From NCBI GenBank assembly GCA_965221485.1, contig OZ244893.1:310001-374000 (forward strand): DNA of 64,000 bases, in the 5' to 3' direction. This stretch comes from JAJEBT01 sp965221485 (lineage in GTDB: Bacteria; Pseudomonadota; Alphaproteobacteria; MPNO01; UBA830). The notes beneath the pieces were generated by a model. That model did no database searches, had not been told where the DNA came from, and saw nothing but the letters and a program-made list of their open reading frames with translations. A program made the translations under genes and the position numbers. Shown here piece after piece: positions 8,532 to 17,441 of the stretch. The number at the start of each line of letters is the position of its first letter. The stretch's first letter is position 1.

Positions 8532-9869
8532 TCAATCAGTGTTTCGGATGGCGTCGCCAAGAATTCCGATCATGTCTTCGATCTGGTTTCTGGTGATGAT
8601 CAGGGGGGGCGACATGGCGATAACGTCCCCCATCTGGCGCAACATCAGCCCGTTTTCGAAGCATCTGAGCATCACTTCGTAACCTCGTTCGGACGCTGCC
8701 CCCTCGCGTGGAGACAGCTGGACTGCACCCATCAGCCCGAGATTGCGGATGTCGATCACATTGGGACAGTCCCGGAGCGAGTGCAGGGCATCCTCCCAGG
8801 ACCCGGACAGGGAGCCGGCTCTCGCGGCCAGATCCTCTTCGGCAAAGATTTCCAGCGTCGCGAGTGCGGCGGCGCAGGCGAGGGGATGACCTGAATATGT
8901 ATATCCGTGGAAAAGTTCGATGACATTGGGGGGGCCCTGCATGAACGCATTGTAGATGTCGTTTCGCACCATGACGGCTGACATCGGGACCGTCCCATTT
9001 GTCAGGCCCTTCGCCATGGTCACCATGTCGGGGACGATTCCGAAGTAATCCACAGCGAAATTCTTTCCCAGCCGCCCGAAACCCGTGATCACTTCATCGA
9101 ATATCAGGAGGATACCGTGACGATCACAAATAGCGCGAAGGCGTTCCAGATAGCCGCGGGGAGGCACCAGACACCCTCCGGCACCGGCAACCGGCTCGAC
9201 GATCACGGCAGCGATGGTTGACGGGTCGTGGAGTGCGGCAAGATCTTCCAGATGATCGGCCAGATCAGCTCCCTGTTCGGGTTGGCCGCGGCTGAAGGCC
9301 ATGCGATCGAGGTCGTGGGTATGTGGCAGATGATCCACGCCGGGCAGCAGGCCGCCGAAAAACTTCCGGTTGTTGGAAATACCGCCGACCGACGTTCCTC
9401 CGAAACCGACGCCATGATATCCCCGTTCCCGCCCGATCAACCGGGTCCGTTGTCCCTCTCCCCGTACCCTGTGCCACGCAATGGCGATTTTGAGAGCCGT
9501 GTCGACGGCTTCCGAACCTGAATTGCCATAGAACACATGATCGAGATCATCGGGGAACAGGTTGACCAGCCGCGCCGACAGATCGAAAGCGCCAGGATGT
9601 CCGTACTGGAAGGATGGTGCGTAATCCATGCGCGCAACCTGGTCGCTGACGGCTTTTGTGATTCGCTCACGGCAATGTCCGGCATTGACGCACCACATTC
9701 CGGAAGAGCCATCAAGTATCTTGCGGCCATCGTCGGTTGTGTAGTGCATGTCGCTGGCCGAGACGAGGATCCGCGGCGCCGCCTTGAACTGGCGATTGGG
9801 GGTGAAGGGCATCCAGTACGGCTCCAGCGTATTGGTGCGGTACGCGGCGGGCCAGCCGTTGTCAGGCAT
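8532..9869 (-). CDS. Class III aminotransferase (omega-amino acid:pyruvate type)
   Basis: The 445-residue protein has fold-type I PLP-enzyme features of class III aminotransferases: SSGMWCVNAGHCRERI near the N-terminus, YGNSGSEAVDTALKIA, the ILLIFDEVITGFGRLGK aspartate block, and the PLP lysine in VTMAKGLTNG. The N-terminal PYWMPFTPNRQFK is characteristic of beta-alanine/omega-amino acid:pyruvate aminotransferases. It would interconvert an omega-amine or beta-amino acid and a semialdehyde, using pyruvate. It is the most upstream gene of this minus-strand run, 73 bp before the lipoprotein. Whether it belongs to the UbiD pathway is open. Confidence 0.88.
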   Translation of the reverse strand: MPDNGWPAAYRTNTLEPYWMPFTPNRQFKAAPRILVSASDMHYTTDDGRKILDGSSGMWCVNAGHCRERITKAVSDQVARMDYAPSFQYGHPGAFDLSARLVNLFPDDLDHVFYGNSGSEAVDTALKIAIAWHRVRGEGQRTRLIGRERGYHGVGFGGTSVGGISNNRKFFGGLLPGVDHLPHTHDLDRMAFSRGQPEQGADLADHLEDLAALHDPSTIAAVIVEPVAGAGGCLVPPRGYLERLRAICDRHGILLIFDEVITGFGRLGKNFAVDYFGIVPDMVTMAKGLTNGTVPMSAVMVRNDIYNAFMQGPPNVIELFHGYTYSGHPLACAAALATLEIFAEEDLAARAGSLSGSWEDALHSLRDCPNVIDIRNLGLMGAVQLSPREGAASERGYEVMLRCFENGLMLRQMGDVIAMSPPLIITRNQIEDMIGILGDAIRNTD

Positions 9870-10231
9870 GGTTGTGTCCTTTCATTCTGATGGCTGTCAG
9901 CGTTGACATGCAGTGTAACCGCTCGCCGGAAGAAAGACGGGCTGTATCGGCCCGGGTTATCGTGGTGCGAACTGACATGACGGCCAATGCTAACACAGGC
10001 GTGATCCGTTGGACCTGCAGACCGCACATCTGCGTCCGGTTGACGCCAGTGATCCTGTCAGTCTGCACCGCCTGAAGGGTGAATGGCCAGACGGAACCTT
10101 GTCCGGCATTGCGCCTCGAGACGGCGCATGGCTGATGACGCACGGAGTGTTTGTGGCGGACAGCGAGTCCCTGAGCGAACAGGGCACGTTCGGCCATAAC
10201 GGAGAGAATGCGAAACGGTAGCCCGACCCGG
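9870..10231. other. Intergenic stretch, no gene recognised
   Basis: These 362 bases lie upstream of the aminotransferase and downstream of the ketopantoate-reductase-like gene, both on the minus strand. Open frames here have no recognisable product. The aminotransferase promoter is expected near its right-hand start, but I see no convincing -35/-10 pair. Confidence 0.5.
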
Positions 10232-11275
10232 TCACCCGGATCGGGCATATTCGTCGGCCAGTCGGTTCAGCATTTCCAGATTGTTGATCCCGGCTTTCAG
10301 TTCCCCGCTTTCGATCCGACGCGCGACCTCCGAGACCGCCTGGCATGCGGGAGCAGGAAGGCCAGCCTCTCTTGCTCTGCCGGCAACATATCCGTTCATG
10401 TTGTCGAGCTCGCTTTTCCTTCCCTTCTCCCAGTCCTGCAACACCGTGCCCTTGGTTTGCTGCAGGATGAACCCGCTCATCAAATGGTCCAGCAAGGTTT
10501 CAACGAGGCGGTTCGAATCGAGTACGGCCTTTTCGGAAAGTCCCAGGATCGGCTGACGTTCATGGCCGAGCGCAGCACCGACATCCATGGCTTCCTGGCC
10601 GGCTCGCAGCATGAATGCCCTCATTCCGGGTACGGTCTCTGCGTCCATTATGGAGAGATCCAGACAGGCGGTTGTTGCAATCGTGGTACAGTTGCTCACA
10701 AGCTTCATCCATTTGGCTGCCAGTATGTCATCGCTGACCTCACAGGTTCCCGCACAGGACAGGAGCTCGACGATCTCCCGTTCACGGCCTGCGGTCGCGG
10801 GATGGAAACTTCCGACCGTGAACCAGGAACGATCCGGTCCGGAATGGCGCTCCACGATTCCCGGCTCGAACAGCCCCGAAGAGATCTCGATCACGCAACC
10901 CAGCGTACGTTCGGGGCCCACCACATCGGCAACTGTTTCTGCCGTCATTCCGTTCTGGACGGCGACCAGAATACCGTCTGTCCTGAGCCAGGGTTCAATC
11001 AGCTGGCTGGACCAGCGAGCATCATAGGCTTTCATGACGATGAGCACGACATCAAACGGCTCTGTGAGGGTACAGACATCGCAAAGATGAAGGGCAGTGA
11101 CCTGCTGGACGATGGTTTCTTCCGGCATGATGATCCTGGCGCCGTCCCTGCGCATGGCTTCCACATGCGCCGGCCACTGATCGATCAGCGTCACGTCATG
11201 ACCGGCCCGGATGAGATCCACTCCGATGGATGTGCCGTTGGCGCCGCTTCCGACAACTGCGATTCTCCTGGACAT
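10232..11275 (-). CDS. 2-dehydropantoate 2-reductase (ketopantoate reductase)-like protein
   Basis: The product is 347 residues from the ATG at 11275, chosen because GGAG lies nine bases upstream and the nucleotide-binding strand begins directly there. The Rossmann motif is VVGSGANGTSIG. The middle has KAYD (catalytic-lysine block) and LVAVQNGM, and the helical C-terminal half has KWMKLVSNC and NRLVETLLDHL. These are the ApbA/PanE landmarks for NADPH-dependent reduction of 2-oxo acids. In this neighbourhood (split transketolase, crotonase) it is more likely a catabolic 2-oxoacid reductase than the pantothenate enzyme. That is inference from context only. Confidence 0.82.
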   Translation of the reverse strand: MSRRIAVVGSGANGTSIGVDLIRAGHDVTLIDQWPAHVEAMRRDGARIIMPEETIVQQVTALHLCDVCTLTEPFDVVLIVMKAYDARWSSQLIEPWLRTDGILVAVQNGMTAETVADVVGPERTLGCVIEISSGLFEPGIVERHSGPDRSWFTVGSFHPATAGREREIVELLSCAGTCEVSDDILAAKWMKLVSNCTTIATTACLDLSIMDAETVPGMRAFMLRAGQEAMDVGAALGHERQPILGLSEKAVLDSNRLVETLLDHLMSGFILQQTKGTVLQDWEKGRKSELDNMNGYVAGRAREAGLPAPACQAVSEVARRIESGELKAGINNLEMLNRLADEYARSG

Positions 11276-11554
11276 TCCGGGTTTCTCCCCACTTCGTGAG
11301 CCTTCTCCACCGGACTGATCGAACAGTCCGACGCCGGAAATCGGGTTCGGGGCTGAGATGGCGTCTTCCCGTTCCTGATTCCTGGGGCGCGTTGATCGAG
11401 GTCCCGGCTTCCCCGTTTTCAGAATTACATCCGGATCGGCCTGCCGCAAGGGCAGGCACTGGACCCGGCAGAGGCGCCGTCCTGTTGATTGGGTGTCAGG
11501 GGATTGTCGCTCGGAACCGTGTGCCGTTTCCGGGTTCCTGTCGGGCGCTCGCTG

Positions 11555-12562
11555 CTAAAGGGCTTCCAGCTGGTTGTCTCCGGCAAACGATCGTTCTTCG
11601 GTTCCGGCGAGCCGGGTGTCAGATAACTGGATCGATGTTCCCGTCAGCCTGTTGACGGCGTCAATCAGAGCGGTCGCGTCAATGCCATAGGTTTTCATCA
11701 GATAGCGCTGGCTGGCTCCCTGCATGTAGCAGTCGTCAATCGCGAGCTTGACAAGAGGCCCGGGAAGTCCGTTTTGCGCCAGGGTTTCCGCTACGCAGCT
11801 TCCCAGTCCGCCGATGCTGGTGTGATTCTCCATAGTGATCGCCCCATACCTGACCTTGCCGAGGGCCTCCACGACCTTCGGATCACTGAACGGCTTGAAC
11901 GTGCTGATGTGCAGATGCTGGATGCCCAGACCCTCGTCTTTCAGGATATCGATCACTCTCAGTGCTTCGGCCGTACAGGCGCCCGAGGTGAGCAAGGCAA
12001 GATCCGTCCCCTCGGACAGGATGCGGGCGCTGTTCAGCGCCAGGGAGGCCTCGGGCGGAAACAGTCGCGGAATATCTCCTCTCGACATCCGGAAATAGAT
12101 CGGGCCGGGCACCTGACGTGCCAGTGCTGGCAGCCCCTCCATATCCGTGGCATCGCCGGGTTCGACGACCGTCATGTTGGGCAGGGCCCGCATGATGGCC
12201 ACGTCATCAGTCGCCTGATGGCTCGGCCCTCCCGGGGTTGTCACACCGGGCAGAAAGCCGAACATGCGCACCGGAAGATCGGCATAGGCAATCGACATTT
12301 CGATCTGATCAAGCGCGCGGCGATACATGAAAACGCCAAAAGTATGGACAAGCGGAACAAGGTCTTCTCGCGCCAGACCCGCGGCGAAGCTCATCATGTT
12401 CTGCTCCATCATTCCCATGGATATGAAGCGGTCCGGAAAGGCGTCGCGGAAGGCGTCGGCTTCGCAGGACGCCGTCAGGTCACCGGTGAGAACAAGGGTA
12501 TTCTCCTGCTCGGCCCCCCATTGCAGCAGCACGCGGCGGTGCACCTGTCGCTCATATATCAC
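11555..12562 (-). CDS. Transketolase, C-terminal subunit
   Basis: This 335-residue subunit carries the pyrimidine-binding and C-terminal domains of a split transketolase. It shows LVLTGDLTAS, FISMGMMEQNMMSFAAGLA with the glutamate that activates ThDP, and GGPSHQATDDVAIMRALP. The start is the GTG at 12562, which overlaps the stop of the N-terminal subunit as GTGA; a longer reading into that gene would be unsupported. Together the two subunits would transfer a two-carbon ketol unit between sugars or related carbonyls. Split transketolases are common in accessory sugar and sugar-acid operons. The actual acceptor is not evident. Confidence 0.88.
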   Translation of the reverse strand: MIYERQVHRRVLLQWGAEQENTLVLTGDLTASCEADAFRDAFPDRFISMGMMEQNMMSFAAGLAREDLVPLVHTFGVFMYRRALDQIEMSIAYADLPVRMFGFLPGVTTPGGPSHQATDDVAIMRALPNMTVVEPGDATDMEGLPALARQVPGPIYFRMSRGDIPRLFPPEASLALNSARILSEGTDLALLTSGACTAEALRVIDILKDEGLGIQHLHISTFKPFSDPKVVEALGKVRYGAITMENHTSIGGLGSCVAETLAQNGLPGPLVKLAIDDCYMQGASQRYLMKTYGIDATALIDAVNRLTGTSIQLSDTRLAGTEERSFAGDNQLEAL

Positions 12563-13488
12563 GGAGCCGACCTTTCGTTTCCGGGCATGGTGGCGAGAAA
12601 CCGGGCGTAGCTTGCCTTTTCTTCTTCGCTGTTGAAGCGCACGTAATGGAGATTGGGGTACCGTGCCTTCAACGGCTCGATTCCCCTCAAGGGAGACGTC
12701 CGGGCCAGGATCACAAGGGGCTTGCCTGGCTCCTCGCAACGGCATGCGCGCTCAAGTTGCTCGAGATCGTGCCCGTCGACATGTTCGACATGGGCGCCAA
12801 ACGCACGGAATTTTGAATCCAGCGGTTCTATGTCCATGACTTCGCAGGTTCGGCCATCCACCTGCTGTCCGTTGACGTCTACAATGATTTTTATATTGTC
12901 CAGCTTGTGAAAGGCCATCGACAGGACGGCTTCCCAGGTCTGCCCTTCCTGGCATTCTCCGTCACCCAGAAAAATCCAGACCAGCCCCGACTCGCGGCGG
13001 TATTTCCGGGCCCATGCCACACCTGCCGCCTGTGAGATCGTCTGTCCGAACGAACCGCCATTGACTTCAAGGCCGGGGGAATGCTCGCTACCGATCATTT
13101 CCATGACGCTCCCGTCAACATTGAACTGATCAAGAGCCGCTTCTCCCAACCGGTTGGTCTCGACGAGTGTTGCATAGAGAGCGAGGGCGTAGTGGGTTGG
13201 TGACAGGAAAAACCGGTCCCGGTCCGGTGCCCGCCCACCGTTATAGACCATGCCGCTGATCCGGGCATCTGGCGGGTCCGGCCGGTAGGGACCCTCCCGG
13301 CGCGGCGGAAGTGCCGGGCCGGCAGAGGGACCGAGGACCATGACCCTTCCATAGAGCGCGGCGAATATCTCGGCTGACGAACAGGCCTGGCTGAGATAGC
13401 CGCCATGGACGATGGTATGGGACAGGGCCCGGCGCCTGACGCCGTTGGCGATTTCCTGGCACTGGGCGATCCACGTCCAGTTGGTCAA
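12559..13488 (-). CDS. Transketolase, N-terminal (ThDP-binding) subunit
   Basis: The 309-residue protein matches the pyrophosphate-binding half of transketolase: HGGYLSQACSSAEI, GSEHSPGLEVNGGSFGQ, and the ThDP motif GDGECQEGQTWEA followed by IIVDVNGQQ (Mg-binding GDG...N). Its stop overlaps the GTG of the C-terminal subunit by four bases, so translation is coupled. It is preceded by the crotonase gene 84 bp upstream on the same strand. The heterodimer needs both genes; neither is truncated. Confidence 0.9.
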   Translation of the reverse strand: MTNWTWIAQCQEIANGVRRRALSHTIVHGGYLSQACSSAEIFAALYGRVMVLGPSAGPALPPRREGPYRPDPPDARISGMVYNGGRAPDRDRFFLSPTHYALALYATLVETNRLGEAALDQFNVDGSVMEMIGSEHSPGLEVNGGSFGQTISQAAGVAWARKYRRESGLVWIFLGDGECQEGQTWEAVLSMAFHKLDNIKIIVDVNGQQVDGRTCEVMDIEPLDSKFRAFGAHVEHVDGHDLEQLERACRCEEPGKPLVILARTSPLRGIEPLKARYPNLHYVRFNSEEEKASYARFLATMPGNERSAP

Positions 13489-13572
13489 TGAAACGCTCTC
13501 CTTTCCCGGAATGGAACCGCAGGCATGATGGGGCCCATCGTTTGCTGCAGGCGGCAGGAGTCCGCCCTGGAG

Positions 13573-14436
13573 TCATTCATCGAAATTGTTCTTTCGCCCC
13601 TCACGGACGTATTTCACGGTGTCCGCGATGAAGCTGGAGCCATGCACGGCCCTGCTTTTTTGCAGGTGTGACATCATTTGAATTCCAAACCCTCCATCGA
13701 GGTCATCGCAGAGCCGCTTTTTCCACGGCCTGCGCACAATCTGGGCGGTGCAGCGCCGTGTGGCCCGATCCTGCTTCATGATATGATCGGCGATCTCGTA
13801 AGCCCTTTCAATCAGCCTGTCCCGAGGAAGCACCTCGTTGACCAGGCCGTATTCGAGGGCCTTTGCCGCGTCAATGGCTTCTCCCGTATACAAGGCATAG
13901 GCCGCACGTTTGGTTCCAAGCAACTGCTGGAAACAGCTGTGGATTCCGTCTCCGGGAACCGATCCGATGTCGTAGTGGAGATCGAAGATCACTGCGTCTT
14001 CCGAACAGATCGTAAGGTCGCAGAACAGGCAAAGCTCGGTGTGGAAACCAGGCCCGTTGAGCACACCGATGGTGGGGATTTCAAGATCAAAAATCAGCGA
14101 GAACGAGTTCGTTCGCCCGTCCTTGTACGCATATTCATAGGACCAGTATTGAAGATCCTCCTCTTCAAACCTGAAACCCTCCGGATCGGAATCCATCATG
14201 AATTCGTCACCGGAACCGGTAAAGATCATGAGTTCGTTTTTCGGGTCTGCACCGATCGTCTTGAACATTTGCCCCACCGAGCGATGGTTTTCCACGCTCA
14301 ACAGCACGGGTCCACCGTTGGTATGGGCCTCGACGAGTATCACGCCATCGTCTCGGCGGGTCATCTTGTAATGGTCCCTGAAGACCTGACTGTATTCGTC
14401 GAATTCGGGGGTGGGTATAAAACTGCTTTGGGACAT
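13573..14436 (-). CDS. Crotonase-fold hydrolase resembling 6-oxocamphor hydrolase
   Basis: The product is 287 residues from the ATG at 14436, which has GAGGAAG just upstream. It is a crotonase (enoyl-CoA hydratase) superfamily protein. From memory it resembles the beta-diketone C-C hydrolase 6-oxocamphor hydrolase rather than CoA hydratases: an early EYSQ, NGPGFHTEL with the first catalytic-site His, DLHYDIG with a second His, and VPGDGIH with Asp, followed by TGEAIDAAKALEYGLVNEVL. These match the His/His/Asp set of that enzyme. It may therefore cleave a carbon-carbon bond in a cyclic diketone without CoA. The substrate is inferred, not shown. Confidence 0.75.
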   Translation of the reverse strand: MSQSSFIPTPEFDEYSQVFRDHYKMTRRDDGVILVEAHTNGGPVLLSVENHRSVGQMFKTIGADPKNELMIFTGSGDEFMMDSDPEGFRFEEEDLQYWSYEYAYKDGRTNSFSLIFDLEIPTIGVLNGPGFHTELCLFCDLTICSEDAVIFDLHYDIGSVPGDGIHSCFQQLLGTKRAAYALYTGEAIDAAKALEYGLVNEVLPRDRLIERAYEIADHIMKQDRATRRCTAQIVRRPWKKRLCDDLDGGFGIQMMSHLQKSRAVHGSSFIADTVKYVREGRKNNFDE

Positions 14437-14792
14437 TGGCTTCCTCGCTGGGTGGCATTGCGTAGAGGTTCTAGCCCGATTTCTGTCTGGAGACACCCTT
14501 GTTATCGGTTGGTTCGCGGATTGCGGGCGGCCGAGGAAACCGGATGGGTCGCGTCCGGCAAATCTGCCGCTCTGCACTTTGGGCGAGTGTGGCGCCCGAT
14601 CATCCGGCGCTGTACAGCGCCTGCCGGTTGGGGTTGTCCTGCGAAGGGTGGGGATCCGGCTCCCGGCGGGACCGGGCGCCCGATGCGTCTGATGGAGCGT
14701 CAAGCGATCGGTCTGGCATTAATTACGTTGTGCCCTGGACGAGAGTCGAGAACGGGATTCAGAATACGGAAGAGTCCTGATATTGATTGTGC
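14437..14792. other. Divergent promoter region
   Basis: These 356 bases separate the minus-strand crotonase operon from the plus-strand MFS gene, so both promoters must lie here. I see no gene and no clear sigma-70 pair or operator palindrome. Confidence 0.5.
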
Positions 14793-16031
14793 ATGAGCAT
14801 GTTTGTTGGTTTCGGCGCCCTTTCTGCCGCATTCTCGGAGAGAAATTTCCGAATCTTCACGATTGGCAACATCCTGTCCCATAACGGCAGCTGGGCACAG
14901 CGCACGGCGGTGCTCTGGCTCACGTGGGAATTGACTCATTCAGGATTATGGCTCGGACTGATAAGTCTCGCCGATCTGCTGCCGGTGGTATTCATCGGAC
15001 CCGTGGCCGGGGCCCTTGCGGATCGGGTCAATCTCCTGACCATGATGAAGGTGACCCAGGTTCTGGCCGCCTGCCAATCGGCGTTGCTCGCAGGTCTCGC
15101 ATTGACCGGTCTCATAACACCGGAAATCCTGCTGTTGCTGGTTCTTGCCCATGGGATCATTCTTTCCTTCAACCAGCCAGCAAGACTTGCAATCGTGCCG
15201 CATATCTCCGGCGAGCGTAACCTGCCAGCGGCTGTCGGCATCAATGCCATGGTCTTCAATTCTGCCCGTGCGACAGGCCCGATGATTGGCGGCATCCTGA
15301 TTGCGGGTCACGGTGCAGGTTATGCGTTTCTTTTCAATGCGGTCAGCTATCTCTGGTTTGTTGGATCGTTGTTCCTGATGAGACTTGCCGATCCCCGCAG
15401 CAACAAGGACCCGAGCAAACTCCGGAAGTTGCCAAAAGAGGTGTGGGAGGGAATTTGCTACGCCGTTGGTCACCCCGGTATCGGGCGTCTTCTGGTCATT
15501 CTGCTGGTTGTAGCCCTGTGCGCCCGACCCTATATGGAATTGCTGGCAGGATTTGCTGATGAGGTCCTCGGGCAGGGAGCCCGCGGCTATTCACTGATGG
15601 TGTCGGTGACCGGAATCGGTGCGATGGCGGGGGCATTCTGGTTGGCCCAGAGAGGACGAACCGGAGGCCTGAGCAACGGGTTGGTGGTCTCGGTGCTCGT
15701 CCTTTCCCTTTCCCTCCTCGGATTTTCCCTTACCGGCCTGTTCTGGTTCGCATTGTCCTGTCTGCTCATGATCGGTTTTTCGGTCATCGTAATCGGCGCC
15801 GGAGAACAGGTTCTGATCCAGAACGCGGTTGATCCCAAAATGCGGGGGCGGGTCCTCAGCCTCTACGGTATGATTGGACGGGGCGGTCCAGCCATCGGTG
15901 CGCTGATCATGGGATCTGCTGCCGAGCTGCTTGGATTTCGGATTCCGCTCCTTGTCGGTGCCCTGATCTGTCTCATTCTTTGGGTCTGGACGTGGCGGCA
16001 GCGCGATATCATCAGGGACGAGATGGAGTGA
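14793..16031 (+). CDS. MFS transporter, MFS_3/EntS-like exporter
   Basis: The product is about 412 residues with twelve predicted helices. The N-terminus (SERNFRIFTIGNILSHNGSW) and the loop ADRVNLLTMMK resemble the MFS_3 branch of drug and siderophore exporters (EntS type), inner membrane. The ATG at 14793 is used; an in-frame TTG lies two codons upstream and another ATG six bases downstream, and none has a good ribosome-binding site. Its last 20 bases overlap the 3' end of the convergent EamA gene. The substrate is unknown. Confidence 0.82.
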   Translation: MSMFVGFGALSAAFSERNFRIFTIGNILSHNGSWAQRTAVLWLTWELTHSGLWLGLISLADLLPVVFIGPVAGALADRVNLLTMMKVTQVLAACQSALLAGLALTGLITPEILLLLVLAHGIILSFNQPARLAIVPHISGERNLPAAVGINAMVFNSARATGPMIGGILIAGHGAGYAFLFNAVSYLWFVGSLFLMRLADPRSNKDPSKLRKLPKEVWEGICYAVGHPGIGRLLVILLVVALCARPYMELLAGFADEVLGQGARGYSLMVSVTGIGAMAGAFWLAQRGRTGGLSNGLVVSVLVLSLSLLGFSLTGLFWFALSCLLMIGFSVIVIGAGEQVLIQNAVDPKMRGRVLSLYGMIGRGGPAIGALIMGSAAELLGFRIPLLVGALICLILWVWTWRQRDIIRDEME

Positions 16032-17004
16032 CAGGGTTCGCCTTTCGACGTCCCGTCGTGACCATCCAGACACCGGCAAAAATGATCGCAATTCCCGCGA
16101 TGTGATAGGTCTCGATGGATTCCCCCAGAATGAGAACGGACAGGATGGCACCGAACACCGGTATCATATACTGGGCCATTCCGGCAATGTTCGGTCCCAC
16201 CACCGGAACGGCCCGGTTCCAGCAGATATATCCAAGGAAGGAAGGAAAAATCACGGAATAGGCGATGATGCCCAGATTGACTGTGTTGACGTCAAAGCTG
16301 TTGCCGCGCCAGAGATCCAGGACATATAACGGGAACATCATGACAGACGCTGCGACCGTGATCGCGACGAGAAACGGAACCGGTCCTATTGCGGCAGGTT
16401 TCCAACGCAGCATGACGGTATAGAGCGCCCACGAGAAATAACTGACAAGCACCAGGATGTCGCCAGGCGTGAATGACAGGCCCTGAAGAAGGCGGAGGTC
16501 TCCTCTAAGGACAATGACCACTGTTCCCAAAAGGCCCAGCAAGACGCCAAGAACCTGTTTGCGGCTGATGGTTTCACCGATCATCAGAAACGTCATAAGG
16601 ACGATCCAGATCGTCCCCGTCGCATTCATCAGGGTCGCGTTGAGAGCGATTGTATACTGGAGGCCGACATAATAGGGCACTGTAAATCCGACAACACCAA
16701 AAAGGGCGAACGCACTCAGGATGCCCCAATGGGCCCGGATCAGGGACCGCTGCACCCAGGTCTCACGCCAGCCTATGGCCAGAAAGCAGAGGGCAACAAG
16801 TGACCAGCGTACAAAGGAAAGCGTGTAGGGTGGAATATTGCTTGAGGCGGCTCGTCCTGCGATGGAACTTCCAGCCCAGCAAATGGCCGAGAATACAACG
16901 AAGCCGAACGCAATCCAGAAAGGGGTTGCCGGCCGGAGCGTCGAAGTGGTCTTGGGAGTGGAAGCGCTGGTGTCTGTCACGAGGTTACGACGGAAGCGGG
17001 GCAT
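16012..17004 (-). CDS. EamA-family (DMT) transporter
   Basis: The 330-residue protein has ten hydrophobic helices in two EamA repeats: the first from AFGFVVFSAICWAGSSIAGR, the second from TPGDILVLVSYFSWALYTVMLRW. The fold belongs to the drug/metabolite transporter superfamily, inner membrane, usually exporting amino acids or metabolites. It converges on the MFS gene and overlaps it by 20 bases, so read-through transcripts of one would be antisense to the other. The start at 17004 precedes a short polar N-terminus of about 30 residues; a later start is possible. Confidence 0.85.
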   Translation of the reverse strand: MPRFRRNLVTDTSASTPKTTSTLRPATPFWIAFGFVVFSAICWAGSSIAGRAASSNIPPYTLSFVRWSLVALCFLAIGWRETWVQRSLIRAHWGILSAFALFGVVGFTVPYYVGLQYTIALNATLMNATGTIWIVLMTFLMIGETISRKQVLGVLLGLLGTVVIVLRGDLRLLQGLSFTPGDILVLVSYFSWALYTVMLRWKPAAIGPVPFLVAITVAASVMMFPLYVLDLWRGNSFDVNTVNLGIIAYSVIFPSFLGYICWNRAVPVVGPNIAGMAQYMIPVFGAILSVLILGESIETYHIAGIAIIFAGVWMVTTGRRKANPVTPSRP

Positions 17005-17441
17005 CGTATCGGGTTCCCGTGATCGAACCCTGACATTGTGACGATGTCCGTAATTCTGTTCGCCATTGAAGACTCCTGTCGTGACCTCAATCGGTCATGA
17101 ACATGTGGCTGGCCGGATGGTGATTGCGTTACAGAAGGCAGACAGCGACCGCAGGGCCTCTTGGCCGGAGATCTCATCATGCAGAAAAACCGGCGGTGGG
17201 GTGGGGTGTTGCAGCGGCCGTGTTTCCCGCAACGGCTTCTATCCGATTTTGGTCAGAACGGGCTTCCTGTGTTCCGGCACATGGAGGTGTTCATTCGCGC
17301 ATCATGCCAGTGAAACGATCCCGTGGCCAGAAGGAGAAATCGTCGGCCACCGGGCCTGTCAATGTCCCTTCATGCCCGTGTCTTGACGTTTCGGGGCGAT
17401 ATGATAATGCGCTGGATGAGGCAAAGTGGAGGGGATGTGGG
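17005..17441. other. Divergent intergenic region
   Basis: These 437 bases lie between the minus-strand EamA gene and the plus-strand 3-hydroxybutyrate dehydrogenase gene. An open frame continues upstream of the dehydrogenase start, but it shows no protein-like pattern. The promoters of both genes are expected here; I identify none with confidence. Confidence 0.5.

Noticed and set aside
9862..10248. Minus-strand 128-codon frame ahead of the aminotransferase
   Set aside because: No family, no ribosome-binding site, overlaps the ends of two real genes.
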